A stretch of DNA of 64,000 bases from Cymbomonas tetramitiformis (Eukaryota; Chlorophyta; Pyramimonadophyceae; Pyramimonadales; Pyramimonadaceae), in the NCBI GenBank assembly GCA_001247695.2, contig LGRX02035512.1, positions 16,737 to 80,736 of the forward strand. Reading direction: 5' to 3'. Under the pieces are notes generated by a model. The model was not told where the DNA came from and did no database searches. It worked only from the letters and a program-made list of their open reading frames with translations. This document shows, piece after piece, positions 31,601 through 39,952 of the stretch. Made by a program: the position numbers and the translations under genes. Within the stretch, counting starts at the first letter, position 1; every line of letters begins with the position of its first letter.

Positions 31601-34600
31601 AGATACAAGTGCCAGCTTTTCAGTGCGAAGATGCGTGTGAAGGAAACGCGACAACCTCTGCCTGATTCGGTTTTTGCAAAGTTGGTCATTCAATTAAGCA
31701 GATGTCTTATGTTTTAGATGACTCAAATAGTAGTGATTTTCGATTTTCGTGGCTAGAAGTATTCATTAGCACATTTATTTTATGATTTGGTATTTTGTTT
31801 TCAGATTTCGATCAATTTTGTTTCATGTCATTCATTCAGGTTCAGGTCATTATCGGTTTAATAAAAAATATATGTAAATCAGCTTATGGCCCTGGGCCGG
31901 TGGCGGGCCGGTGATCATTTTGCCCCGGGCCGCTCGGGCCGCTAGCGGGCCGGTGCTATAAGCCATGTGCGGGCCGGTGAGCAAAACCTGGTGTCTTACA
32001 CACTGCGTATGCAACGAGCACTGGGCCACTTGCCGTTCGTGAGGATCTTCATCGACGACGTGATTATCTTCAGCAAAACCGTCGAGGAACACTACGCAAA
32101 TGTGAAGCGCTTTCTGGAAACGTGTAAGGAGAAGGGAGTCTACCTTAAGGCCTCCAAGGCTCAGATAGGACCGAAGGAAAGCCTGCGATTTCTTGGCCAC
32201 ACCCTCTCTTCCAAGGGTTGTCAGCCGCAGCATGACAAGGTGGCATCCATCAGGACCTGGCCTCAGTTGCAGTCGGTGACCCAGGTGCGTCAGTTCTTGG
32301 GACTGGCAGGGTATTATCGTCGGTTCGTACATCACTTCTCGGAGATCGCCAAGCCGCTGACGGCACTCACGAAGACGGACGAGCCGTGGCAGTGGGGAGA
32401 GCAGCAGCAGTGGGCTTTTGACGAGCTCAAGGAGGCCCTATCTTCGGCACCGGTGTTGGCACTACCTGATATAAAGAAGGCAGCCGATGGGTCAGCACCA
32501 TTTCTGGTACAGGCGGACGCGAGCGGTGTAGCCTTGGGGGGTGTACTTATGCAGGACACGGGCGACGGCATGCAGGTGATAGCCTACGACAGTCGGCAGT
32601 TCTCGGCGGCCGAGCAGAACTATCACACCGGAGAAAGGGAACTGTGTGCACTACATCATTGCACCACAGTAACCTGGCGGCACTATCTCTGTTTTTCTGA
32701 GTTTCGACTGCAAGGCGATCACCGACCGCTGGAGTGGCTGATGTCTCCCGGGAGAGAGCTGAGCAGACGGCAGGCGAGGTGGTATATGGACCTGGTAGAG
32801 GTAGGAGTACCACGCATGGAGTACGTGAAGGGTGCATTATTGCTGGTACCCGATGCCCTTTCCCGCCGACCGGATTATGTGACCTTATCACCACGAGCAG
32901 GCTTGGTAGAGGCAGGGGTAGTAGATGGGAACACGGATCGGCCAGCGGGCTTGGTACTAAACGCGGCGGAGGCAGTTGGTGACTTTGGCGATGAGCCACC
33001 TGTGCCAGTGCCGGCATGGCTAGCAACGGTGGAAACCTGGGTTGACGGAGTCTTGACGCTGCAGATGGCAGAACGGGCTCAGGACAGGGCGTCCCAGCAT
33101 CGGAGCAAGGGTACCGAGGGAGCCATAGCCCCCATACAGCAGCAGCAGAAGTCATCACAGCAGCAGCAGGGTTTGAGGGTACGCCGCGAGGTGTTCGAGC
33201 GCTTGCAACGTCAGTTCGGTGAATTTGATGTCGATGCAAATTGTGAACGGGGGGGGGGCAATCGTTTGGCGGAACAGTACTGGACGGATTGTCTCAATGA
33301 GAAGTGGCGCGGAAAACATGTATGGTGCAGTCTATCCAGCTCAGGGGATCATCCCAGTGTGGAGGCAGTACTGCGCAAATATGTTGATGAGTGGCGTACG
33401 GACCCATCACCTACATCGGCGGTATTCCTGTTGCCGGATGTGCAGGCTCGGCTTCCGCAATGGCGCAGACTTTTTCGGATGACAGGCATGCGTCTAGTAG
33501 AGGTGATACCCACGACGGATGATAGTGGGGTGGCCAACCAGCTGTATGAGAACACCGGGGGGGTCCTGCAAAACCTATCCGGACCAATGTTGGTGGTATA
33601 CGCACCGCCCTCTCGTCAACAGGTGCCCCGCAACCGCTACCCACGGGTCCTGCCACCAGTAATACGGCAGGGAGAGGCGGCAAGGGTGCGGGATGCAGCG
33701 GAGCCGCCCACGGACTCCAAGTTTTTGGAGGCTCTGCACGACGAGTATGCGCGGGAAGGGCCACTGCGGCAGCTGCGTGAACAAGTTTTGGCGGCACCAC
33801 ACCGGACCACCAAGGACTTCCGCGTCATTGGAGAGGTGCTTTGGAGGGTGGCGGCAGGGCGCTACCAGCTGGTGCTGGGGGAGGATTCGCCACTGCGGGA
33901 GGTAATTTTCTGGGAAGCACACGACTCAGCGGCAGCAGGTCACACGGGGCGAGAAAAGACGCTTGAGCGGGTGCTGCGCAGGTTCTGGTGGGAAAACGCG
34001 GCGGAAGACGTTGCTGGGTGGGTCACTTCCTGCCCAACCTGTCAGGCGGTGCGACCACGGGCGGCGTTCCCGGATGGGTTGCTCAACCCGCACTCCATAC
34101 CCCTCAGGAATTGGCAGGAGGTGAGAGTCGACTTCGTTACAGGTCTACCCCTTACACAACAGGGGAATGATGCCTTCATCGCCTTCACCTGCAAACTGAG
34201 CAAAATGGTGCACGTGGTGCCCATGAACTTCGGCGACAGCTCGGCGCAGACAGTGGCACGAATCTACTTCGACGTGATCTGGAGACAGCATGGGGCCCCC
34301 ATGAAGATCGTGTGCGACCGGGACCCGAGATTTCAGGATGCATTCTGGAAGGAACTCATGCGGCTAATGGGAATGCGGGTGGCTTCTACAACTCCCTACA
34401 ATCCGCGATCGGATGGGCAGGCGGAGCACACCAACCGAGTAAATGAAGACATGTTACGTTCTTTCGTGGGGGCGAATCCAGGGGATTGGGACCTGTACGC
34501 GACCAACGTGGAGTTCGCCATTAATGACTCCCGTAGTGATGTCACTGGTTTCACCCCGTTTGAGCTATGTTACGGTGTGTCGCCGATGTCTCAGTTGGAT

Positions 34601-35869
34601 ATGTTCCTGGAGGCCGCAGCACACCCCAGCTCCGCGCGACGGAAAGGGGGGGTAGGTACGGCCCATGAGATGGCCTCTCGATTTTCGTCGCAGTTGCGGG
34701 ACGCACGGAGCAGGCTGGAGCTGGCACAGCAACGGCAGCGGGAGCAGTTCGACAAACGCCATACAGATCGAGAGTACGCAGTAGGTGATTTGGTGTGGGT
34801 CGACGCCCGACATCTGACGGAGAAGCTGATGGACCGACAGCTGTGTCGCAAGCTGGCGAAACGGTGGCATGGACCCCTGGCGGTAACAGAGCGGTTCCAC
34901 AGTGATCTGCAGGCGGCACTACCAGAGGCAGATCGCGGCGCACCAGTGGCATACAGGTTGGCACTTCCCGCACATTGGCGGGTGCATGACGTGTTTGCAC
35001 AGCATCGTCTTAAGCCCTTCGTGCATGGTGCCAAGGCATTTGCATCCAGGCAACAGGTGCACATACCCGACCCTGTGGTGGTAGATGGTCAGGCAGAGGC
35101 TCATGTAGAGAAGATTCTGGCTCACCGCCGGGTACGGCGGGTACGAGGGAAGGCAGTAGAGGAATGGAAGGTGCGCTGGACAGGGTATTCGGCGGCGCAT
35201 GATCAGTGGCGAACACGGGACAAGATGGACAGGGGTGCAGAGAATCAACAGCTGAAGGAGTTCGAGACGCGAAGGCTGAGACAGCAGGCTGAGGTAATGG
35301 ATGCGGCTAGACACGGGATTCAGAGGCGCGAGCGCAGAGACCCTACACCGGCTGAGTTGCAGGCATTAAAAGGCGTTACTCTAGCACAGCTGATGGAACA
35401 CCCTTGTGACGCCCCGGAACCGGAGACCCCGGAAATGTGCTGTCTGCCATGGGAACGCTTGGAGCTAATGGAGGATGGAAGCCTAGCGATAGTCACGCAG
35501 TTGCAGGATGACAAGGAGGGGCGACCTGTGAGGATGTTGGTTCTGTTCAACGGCACTGGATCAGTGGAGGGAGGATTTACACAATGCTTCCCGGAGGCGT
35601 CAGTAGTGACTCTAGATCTTGATCCACGGTGGCAACCTACACACCTGACTGCTATAGAGGACTGGGATCCCACACAGTATCCACCAGGGTTTTTCGACGT
35701 CATATGGGCCAGCCCTCCATGCACCCAGTACAGTCAGGCGCGAACCACAGGAGGACCGCCGGATTTGGCGGCTAGCTGCCGATCGGTGTGTACAGCGAAC
35801 GCTCGACATCATAGAGTACCTGAAGCCGGAACACTGGTTCCTGGAAAACCCCGCAGGACGCTACCCTAA
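28647..35869 (+). CDS. Element C pol: protease, RT, RNase H, Dam-like domain, integrase, chromodomain, start of C5-methyltransferase
   Basis: Coding is 28647-31171 joined to 32014-35869 once element E and one CGTATGCA are removed. In order: an N-terminal helical region with an IQ-type motif (SVIQAAYRRWK, near 29455); aspartic protease (VLVDSGASDNFIS, about 29935); RT with LVVDYRQLNQ (about 30910), SFDAVDGFWQ, LVMPQGLQNSPA and FIDD (32048-32059, for the usual YxDD); RNase H (VQADAS, about 32508, to VPDALSRRPD). A Dam-like domain follows (33220-33520: FDVDANCERGGGN, WRGKHVWC, then SLSSS where NPP is expected). Integrase has a zinc region (HDSAAAGH and CPTC, about 33920-34045) and a DDE core (VDFVTG, CDRDPRF, GQAEH). 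A chromodomain (VEKILAHRR to VRWTGYSAAHDQW, 35095-35220) and a C5-methyltransferase (LVLFNGTGSVEGGF; ASPPCTQYSQA with catalytic Cys, about 35720) complete it. The frame breaks near 35780. Confidence 0.85.
31172..32005. mobile_element. Element E: 834-bp hAT MITE in the RT of element C
   Basis: The terminal inverted repeats are exact over 15 bp: CAGTGTGTAAGACAC (31172-31186) and its complement (31991-32005). The 8-bp duplication CGTATGCA flanks both sides (31164-31171 and 32006-32013). CAGTG ends with an 8-bp duplication are diagnostic for hAT. There is no coding capacity. Both subterminal regions are rich in GGCCGG and GGGCCGGTG words (31196-31345 and 31888-31985). It splits RT between palm motifs; excision restores the frame (QYQRRMQRALG). 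Confidence 0.96.
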
Positions 35870-36311
35870 CGCCTTGCGCATGCGACCCCTGATGAGTGAA
35901 TTGCCACCACCCTTGTTCTGTACCTATTGCAAGTACGGGAAACAGTATAGGAAGCCTACCTGTATTTGGACCAGTTCCCCACCGGAGCAACCCCTCTTGC
36001 AATGTACCTCAGAAACTCCCTGCATCTGTAAATGGGCTACTGACGGGCATCCTGATACTGCTCAGATAGGGCCCCATCCCGGACAGGAGGGTGCGAGCAA
36101 TGCGCAGGCAGTATACCCAATACCAACCCCCTTGCTACATCATCTGTTCCATCATCTGACTTTCGCTACTCCGATGATAGCGGCACAGGATGTGACGGAA
36201 GAGGGTGCGCCTGCTCTAGCACACACTATGGATGTGAGTGCTCCAGCCAAGGGAGGTGTGCGCGCCCCTTCACGCACAGCTGTACCGACGACCAATAATG
36301 AACCGCAGTAG
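35775..36311 (+). CDS. Element C pol C-terminus: second half of the C5-methyltransferase
   Basis: One frame over from the preceding block. It continues the methyltransferase with DIIEYLKPEHWFLENPAG, where ENP is the ENV-type motif, followed by MRPLMSELP and YRKPTCIWTS, a block typical of this phage- and retroelement-type methylase. A shift of one base near 35775-35800 separates the halves, so the copy is broken or the read is wrong there. The tail (about 36190-36284) repeats the ORF1 peptide VTEEGAPALAHTMDVSAPA and ends at 36311. Confidence 0.75.
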   Translation, partial: AADRCVQRTLDIIEYLKPEHWFLENPAGRYPNALRMRPLMSELPPPLFCTYCKYGKQYRKPTCIWTSSPPEQPLLQCTSETPCICKWATDGHPDTAQIGPHPGQEGASNAQAVYPIPTPLLHHLFHHLTFATPMIAAQDVTEEGAPALAHTMDVSAPAKGGVRAPSRTAVPTTNNEPQ

Positions 36312-36523
36312 CGGAAAGGGACCGACCCGAGGACGAAGGGGCGCCGAACCCGAGAACCGCGCACCATGAAATAACTCTGTCACGATTGTGCTCCAGGCGA
36401 GACGCAGCCTGCCGCAGAGCAATAGGCAGCTGCGGAGCAGAAACGAAAAGAAGACCCGCGAATGCGGAAGGGGACCGACCCGAGGACGAAGGGGCGCCGA
36501 ACCCGAGAACCGCGCATCATAAA
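36311..36523 (+). repeat. Direct repeat pair near the 3' end of element C
   Basis: A 56-57-bp segment starting GCGGAA and including GGGACCGACCCGAGGACGAA occurs at 36311-36367 and again at 36467-36522, nearly identical. It lies in the 3' untranslated part, about 70 bp before the purine tract. Confidence 0.8.
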
Positions 36524-36577
36524 CTGCATACAATAGAATCATATGTAACTCGGTGGATCAGGCGATAGCCACCGCTT

Positions 36578-36590
36578 AAGGGGGGAGGAG
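36578..36590 (+). promoter_or_regulatory. Polypurine tract of element C
   Basis: AAGGGGGGAGGAG lies one base before the 3' LTR (36592), where plus-strand DNA synthesis is primed. Confidence 0.85.
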
Positions 36591-36591
36591 T

Positions 36592-36998
36592 TGTGCCAGG
36601 AGGTATTTATAGATCCTGCATGACATGATGACGAACCGATTCGAATGTACATTAGGCGGGAATATACAGACGAATCGAATATCGATGTCTGCCGAAGCAA
36701 CGATAAAAGGGAAGCCAACGTCTGTTGGCTTAGCCAGTTTACAGTTTGATACAGTCCTAACTTCGTTCTAACACAACAGTCGATAATCGTACATTTGCCG
36801 ATGTATACATTTTCATGCAATGCTTATTCCACAACGTTATGCTCCTAATCATCTTAGACACCATTTCATCACTCTCGTAATCTGATCGTCGTAACGTATC
36901 GTCATCAGTGTCCACCCGGATAAGCTAATACGTCACTTGTACATTAATAGTTTCCGATATGCATCCCGTAGCATATGCCTTGTACCGTGCCCGGTGCA
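36592..36998 (+). repeat. 3' LTR of element C
   Basis: Same length (407 bp) and apparently the same sequence as 14180-14586. It is followed by the target duplication TCGGC (36999-37003). Confidence 0.95.
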
Positions 36999-37003
36999 TC
37001 GGC

Positions 37004-37437
37004 AAAGTTAAAAAGGGATGCGGTTTTTTATCACCGATTTTCAGGAATTCTCATATTTCGTCTACGTGTGGACTTAGTGAGCTATATTTGTGGGCATATT
37101 ATGGGTTTCCAAGGTAACGCACATGATAGATATCATGAATAGGTCCCAAATATGTTAAGTTTGGGCGCTATAGGCATTGTAAAGCCATTTGATGAGTGAA
37201 CGAAGCTCCGCCCTTTCCGGTCCTTGTGATAGGACCGGTCATTTTAATTAATTGTAAGCGATGCTACCCCCACTAGTTCCACCATCCCCCAATATGCCCA
37301 AATCGAGTGTACCGCCCAAACCACGTTCAAGATAAATTCTTTGACACCCATAAATGATGCCCGAGCACTCATATATCAAGTATATCTAAAAAACGCACTT
37401 GCTAGCCCCAATTCGTTACGGTCCTTGTCATAGGACC
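37004..37437. other. Right internal part of element B, non-coding
   Basis: No gene seen. It contains the palindrome CGGTCCTTGTGATAGGACCG (37219-37238) and a second, similar one at 37416-37437 next to the right TIR. Confidence 0.6.
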
Positions 37438-37457
37438 GGACCGTCGGGCAGTAGCCA

Positions 37458-37682
37458 TTCACCGTCCGGGTTGCGTGTCATATTCGGCAGCGCGTAGCGA
37501 TAAAGCTGTTTCTTCATCACGTGGATGGCTTCATCGTCCACGTCGGTGCCAGTCTTCACGCTTTTGGCCATAACCGTGGCCAGGAGCATGCTGTTGACGC
37601 CGAGGAGGAAGGGTCCGAAGTCCCCATGGTCGCAGCTTTCCGTGCACAGGATTGGTGTGCGCGAGCGTTCGGTGGTGGACAT
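37458..37682 (-). CDS. Element A: N-terminal gag segment right of the B insertion
   Basis: It begins with a Met at 37682 (MSTTERSRTPILC), contains a helical stretch LGVNSMLLATVMAKS, and reads NPDGE at the insertion point, where it joins the segment at 13551-13256 once B is removed. The frame is open upstream to about 37830 with a Ser/Asp-rich stretch but no earlier ATG. No family is recognised. Confidence 0.55.
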
Positions 37683-37966
37683 GCTGGCGCAGTCGTCGTC
37701 GTCAGAGGTGTACGAGTTGTCGGTGGCTTCCGATTCAGAATCGGAACTGGAGGGTGATGGGCTCCGCGTTCGTGGGGAACGGAGCAGAGACTGGCTGCGT
37801 GTGGCTACCGTGGTTTCAGGTGGCTAGCAGTGACCTGTTCCCAACCGTCCATGCCCTTTTCTGGTTAGTCGATATTCAGGAGTTTTCAGACATACCGGTC
37901 TTGTGATTCGAGCGTGGTGCTCTAAGTGCAGTGAAGTATGAGATGGAATGCGCCTAGTCGTAAGTC
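37683..37966 (-). other. Presumed 5' leader of element A
   Basis: No gene seen upstream of the gag Met beyond the open Ser/Asp-rich stretch to about 37830. No LTR matching the left end of A was recognised. Confidence 0.35.
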
Positions 37967-38595
37967 CGGCAACATTCCTGCAGGGACCACACCCAGGTGG
38001 TGGTCTTTGCGCTCGGGGGGAATGCGGCAACATTCCTGTCGGAACCACACTCAGGTGGTGGTCTTCGGGCGGGGACTACACTCAGGTGGTAGTCTTTGCG
38101 CTCGGGGTGAATGCGGCAACATTCCTGCCGGAACCACACGCAGGTGGTGGTCTTCGGGCGGGACTACACGCGTGGTAGTCTTTGCGCTCGGGGGGAATGC
38201 GGCAACCATTCTGGCGGGGACTACACGCAGGTGGTAGTCTTGCGCTCGGGGAATGCGGCAACATTCGCCGGAACCACACGCGTGTGGTGGTCTTCGGGCG
38301 GGGACTACACGCAGGTGGTAGTCTTTGCGCTCGGGGGGAATGCGGCAACATTCTCGCCGGAACCACACGCGTGGTGGTCTTCGGGCGGGGACTACACGCG
38401 GTGGTAGTCTTTGCGCTCGGGGGAATGCGGCAACATTCCTGGCCGGAACCACACTCGTGTGGTGGTCTTTCGGGCGGGGACTACACGCAGGTGGTAGTCT
38501 TTGCGCTCGGGGGGAATGCGGCAACATTCCTGTCGGAACCACACTCAGGTGGTGGTCTTCGGGCGGGGACTACACTCAGGTGGTAGTCTTTGGTC
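37967..38595 (+). repeat. Minisatellite with hairpin-forming units
   Basis: Seven to eight units of mostly 85-92 bp (one of about 55). Each starts near GGCAACATTCCTG and holds two small hairpins: ACCACAC with GTGGTGGT, and ACTACAC with GTGGTAGT, followed by CTTTGCGCTCGGGG. Units start near 37968, 38026, 38114, 38201, 38255, 38341, 38426 and 38518. They differ by small indels, so the array is not under a reading-frame constraint. The role is unknown. Confidence 0.85.
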
Positions 38596-39667
38596 GATTG
38601 CAGAAGCGTGGAGGAGGCAGTGGGCGGGTGCCAGGTTGCAGACATAAGCCCGAAAGGAGAGCTGTCGGGGTTGAATTTCGAGGCAGTTGCCGTCGTTGCA
38701 AAAGCCGTGTCAATTTGCTGTCAAGAGAAAAGGATGTTCCAAGGGCAATCGGCAGGAAGGCAGCATTCAGTTCAGTGAGAGAAACGAGACAGGAAAGGAC
38801 CCAGGATTCAACTGTTCTGGGAAACAATCGTAGCTTGACGAGAGGGGACGAAGAACTTAGCAAAGTCGAGGCACTGCCGAAGCTGAATTTGGTCGAAACG
38901 GTTGCCGTTTTCACGGACTCCACCTTGGTCTGTTCGTCGTTTTACGGGATTCACTTCACTGCCGGTCAGGTCGACAGTTGAACAGGAGGTTGACTTGCCG
39001 AGGGCAAAGCAAGGGTACGGCATTCAGAACAGTGAGGAGCAACGTGGCAGCACAGGACGCCGAATTCAGTTCGGCTGTGGTTCAGTGTTGCTGGATTTGG
39101 CCGGTATGGTTGTTGTCTGCCAATATTCGACTTTGGCTCGCTTGCTGCGCTCGAGGACCGTTTTTGTAGAGGGACGTACTCGTGCGCAACAACCAGGGAC
39201 CAGCTCTTGGCAGGGAAGCAAGCACCAGAGACGGAAAAGAGAACCAGGAGTTTTCTGCATTCAGTCGAGCTACGGAGCTTGGTGTGGCTCGTTTTTTTGT
39301 GAATTTGCCCAGGCTTGGTGTGAATTCAAAAGCTAGACGGGGCACGAGTCGACTGGTTAGTTCGAAAAGGAAAGACTCTCTGCACGGGGGGCAAGCAGAA
39401 AAGACGGAACAGGACGCCAAGAGCTTCCTGCATTCAGCCGAGACAAGGAGTTTGGTGAAGCTCGTTTCTCCTGAATTCGCCCCCGTAGGTGTGAATTCTC
39501 AAGGCCGCTGAGGCACAGGTAAGAGGGTCAGTTCGAAAAGGCAAGGTCGTACAGGAAAGCAGCAAGCTTCAGCCCAACCAGGGAAACAAGTTTGAAACGA
39601 GGGAGCTTCTCGTGTCAGACGAGCCGAACGAGACTGGATCTACGTCGTCCGCCTCAGCTCGAGGTGT
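38596..39667 (+). repeat. Non-coding region with diverged tandem units
   Basis: No convincing gene. Two units of about 170 bp can be aligned by TCAGTTCGAAAAG or TTAGTTCGAAAAG, CATTCAG and GAATTTGCCC or GAATTCGCCC blocks (about 39235-39355 and 39356-39530). Weaker copies extend upstream to about 38700. Confidence 0.5.
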
Positions 39668-39952
39668 TCAAAAGTCGTCTACTGCAAAAAGGAGCCAGAA
39701 TTCAGGTATGGTGGATTGTCGCCACCTGGATTTACGCCTACACAGGGGGCAGCAGCTCTGAATCGAGAGCCACCTCTCGACGCACGAAAGGTGTGCTGTG
39801 TTTGAGTCGGGAAGGATCCAGCACTGGCACCGGAATAGTCGCTCCCAGTTCACCGCAGCCGGGTGAATCGCATCGAAACAAAGGCAGCAGAGGGGTCGAC
39901 GTGGTCTTTCAGCTCGTTCCGGTATGCAGGTCGTGAATTCGCCCGTAGGCAT
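39668..39952 (-). CDS. Small ORF with a RING-CH (C4HC3) zinc finger
   Basis: 94 residues on the minus strand. The zinc ligands are Cys 22, 25, 42, 44, His 54, Cys 57, 68 and 71. The spacing C-x2-C-x16-C-x-C-x9-H-x2-C-x10-C-x2-C is that of RING-CH (MARCH-type) ubiquitin ligases, including the typical HLSCVERWL and CPLCRR pieces. MARCH proteins usually have membrane helices after the finger; none is visible here, so this is probably one exon or a fragment. It sits among repeats with no obvious partner exons. Confidence 0.5.
   Translation of the reverse strand: MPTGEFTTCIPERAERPRRPLCCLCFDAIHPAAVNWERLFRCQCWILPDSNTAHLSCVERWLSIQSCCPLCRRKSRWRQSTIPEFWLLFAVDDF

Larger units (their letters stand above)
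14180..36998 (+). mobile_element. Element C: complete Ty3/gypsy LTR retrotransposon, with D and E nested inside
   Basis: Two 407-bp LTRs beginning TGTGCCAGG and ending CCGGTGCA lie at 14180-14586 and 36592-36998. The 5-bp duplication TCGGC flanks the element (14175-14179 and 36999-37003). A primer-binding site follows the 5' LTR and a purine tract precedes the 3' LTR. Gene order is ORF1, gag with zinc knuckle, protease, RT, RNase H, Dam-like domain, integrase, chromodomain and C5-methyltransferase. Without D (9011 bp with its duplication) and E (842 bp), the element is about 13 kb. As I read them, the two LTRs show no differences, which points to a recent insertion. Confidence 0.93.
13556..37457. 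mobile_element. Element B: small TIR DNA transposon (TSD TTCA), split by element C
   Basis: The left end reads TGGCTACTGCCCGACGGTCC (13556-13575). The right end (37438-37457) is its exact inverted copy, 20 of 20 bases. TTCA flanks both sides (13552-13555 and 37458-37461). Removing B restores the gag frame of element A. Without nested element C, B is about 1078 bp and has no coding capacity, so it is a non-autonomous, MITE-like element. Inside each end are further palindromes built from GGTCCTTGT and GGACCGG (13574-13616, 37218-37239, 37416-37437). A 4-bp duplication is compatible with several superfamilies, and I do not assign one. Confidence 0.85.
537..37682 (-). mobile_element. Element A: giant Ty3/gypsy-type retroelement with methyltransferases and PHD, interrupted at 13556-37457
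   Basis: Minus-strand coding blocks read in order: gag (37682-37458, then 13555-about 11300), aspartic protease (about 11020), a multi-membrane-segment region (about 10500-6760), RT and RNase H (about 6600-5130), C5-methyltransferase-like domain (4670-3690), integrase (3005-2285), PHD finger and Tudor-like domain (1867-1490), and a second methyltransferase (1092-595). RT-RNase H before integrase is Ty3/gypsy order. The domains are continuous but the frame changes at about 13255, 9930, 7480-6700, 6220, 1985 and 1085. The gag is split by element B. No LTR pair was found, so the outer limits are uncertain; the ends given are those of recognisable coding sequence and the G-run. Confidence 0.8.
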
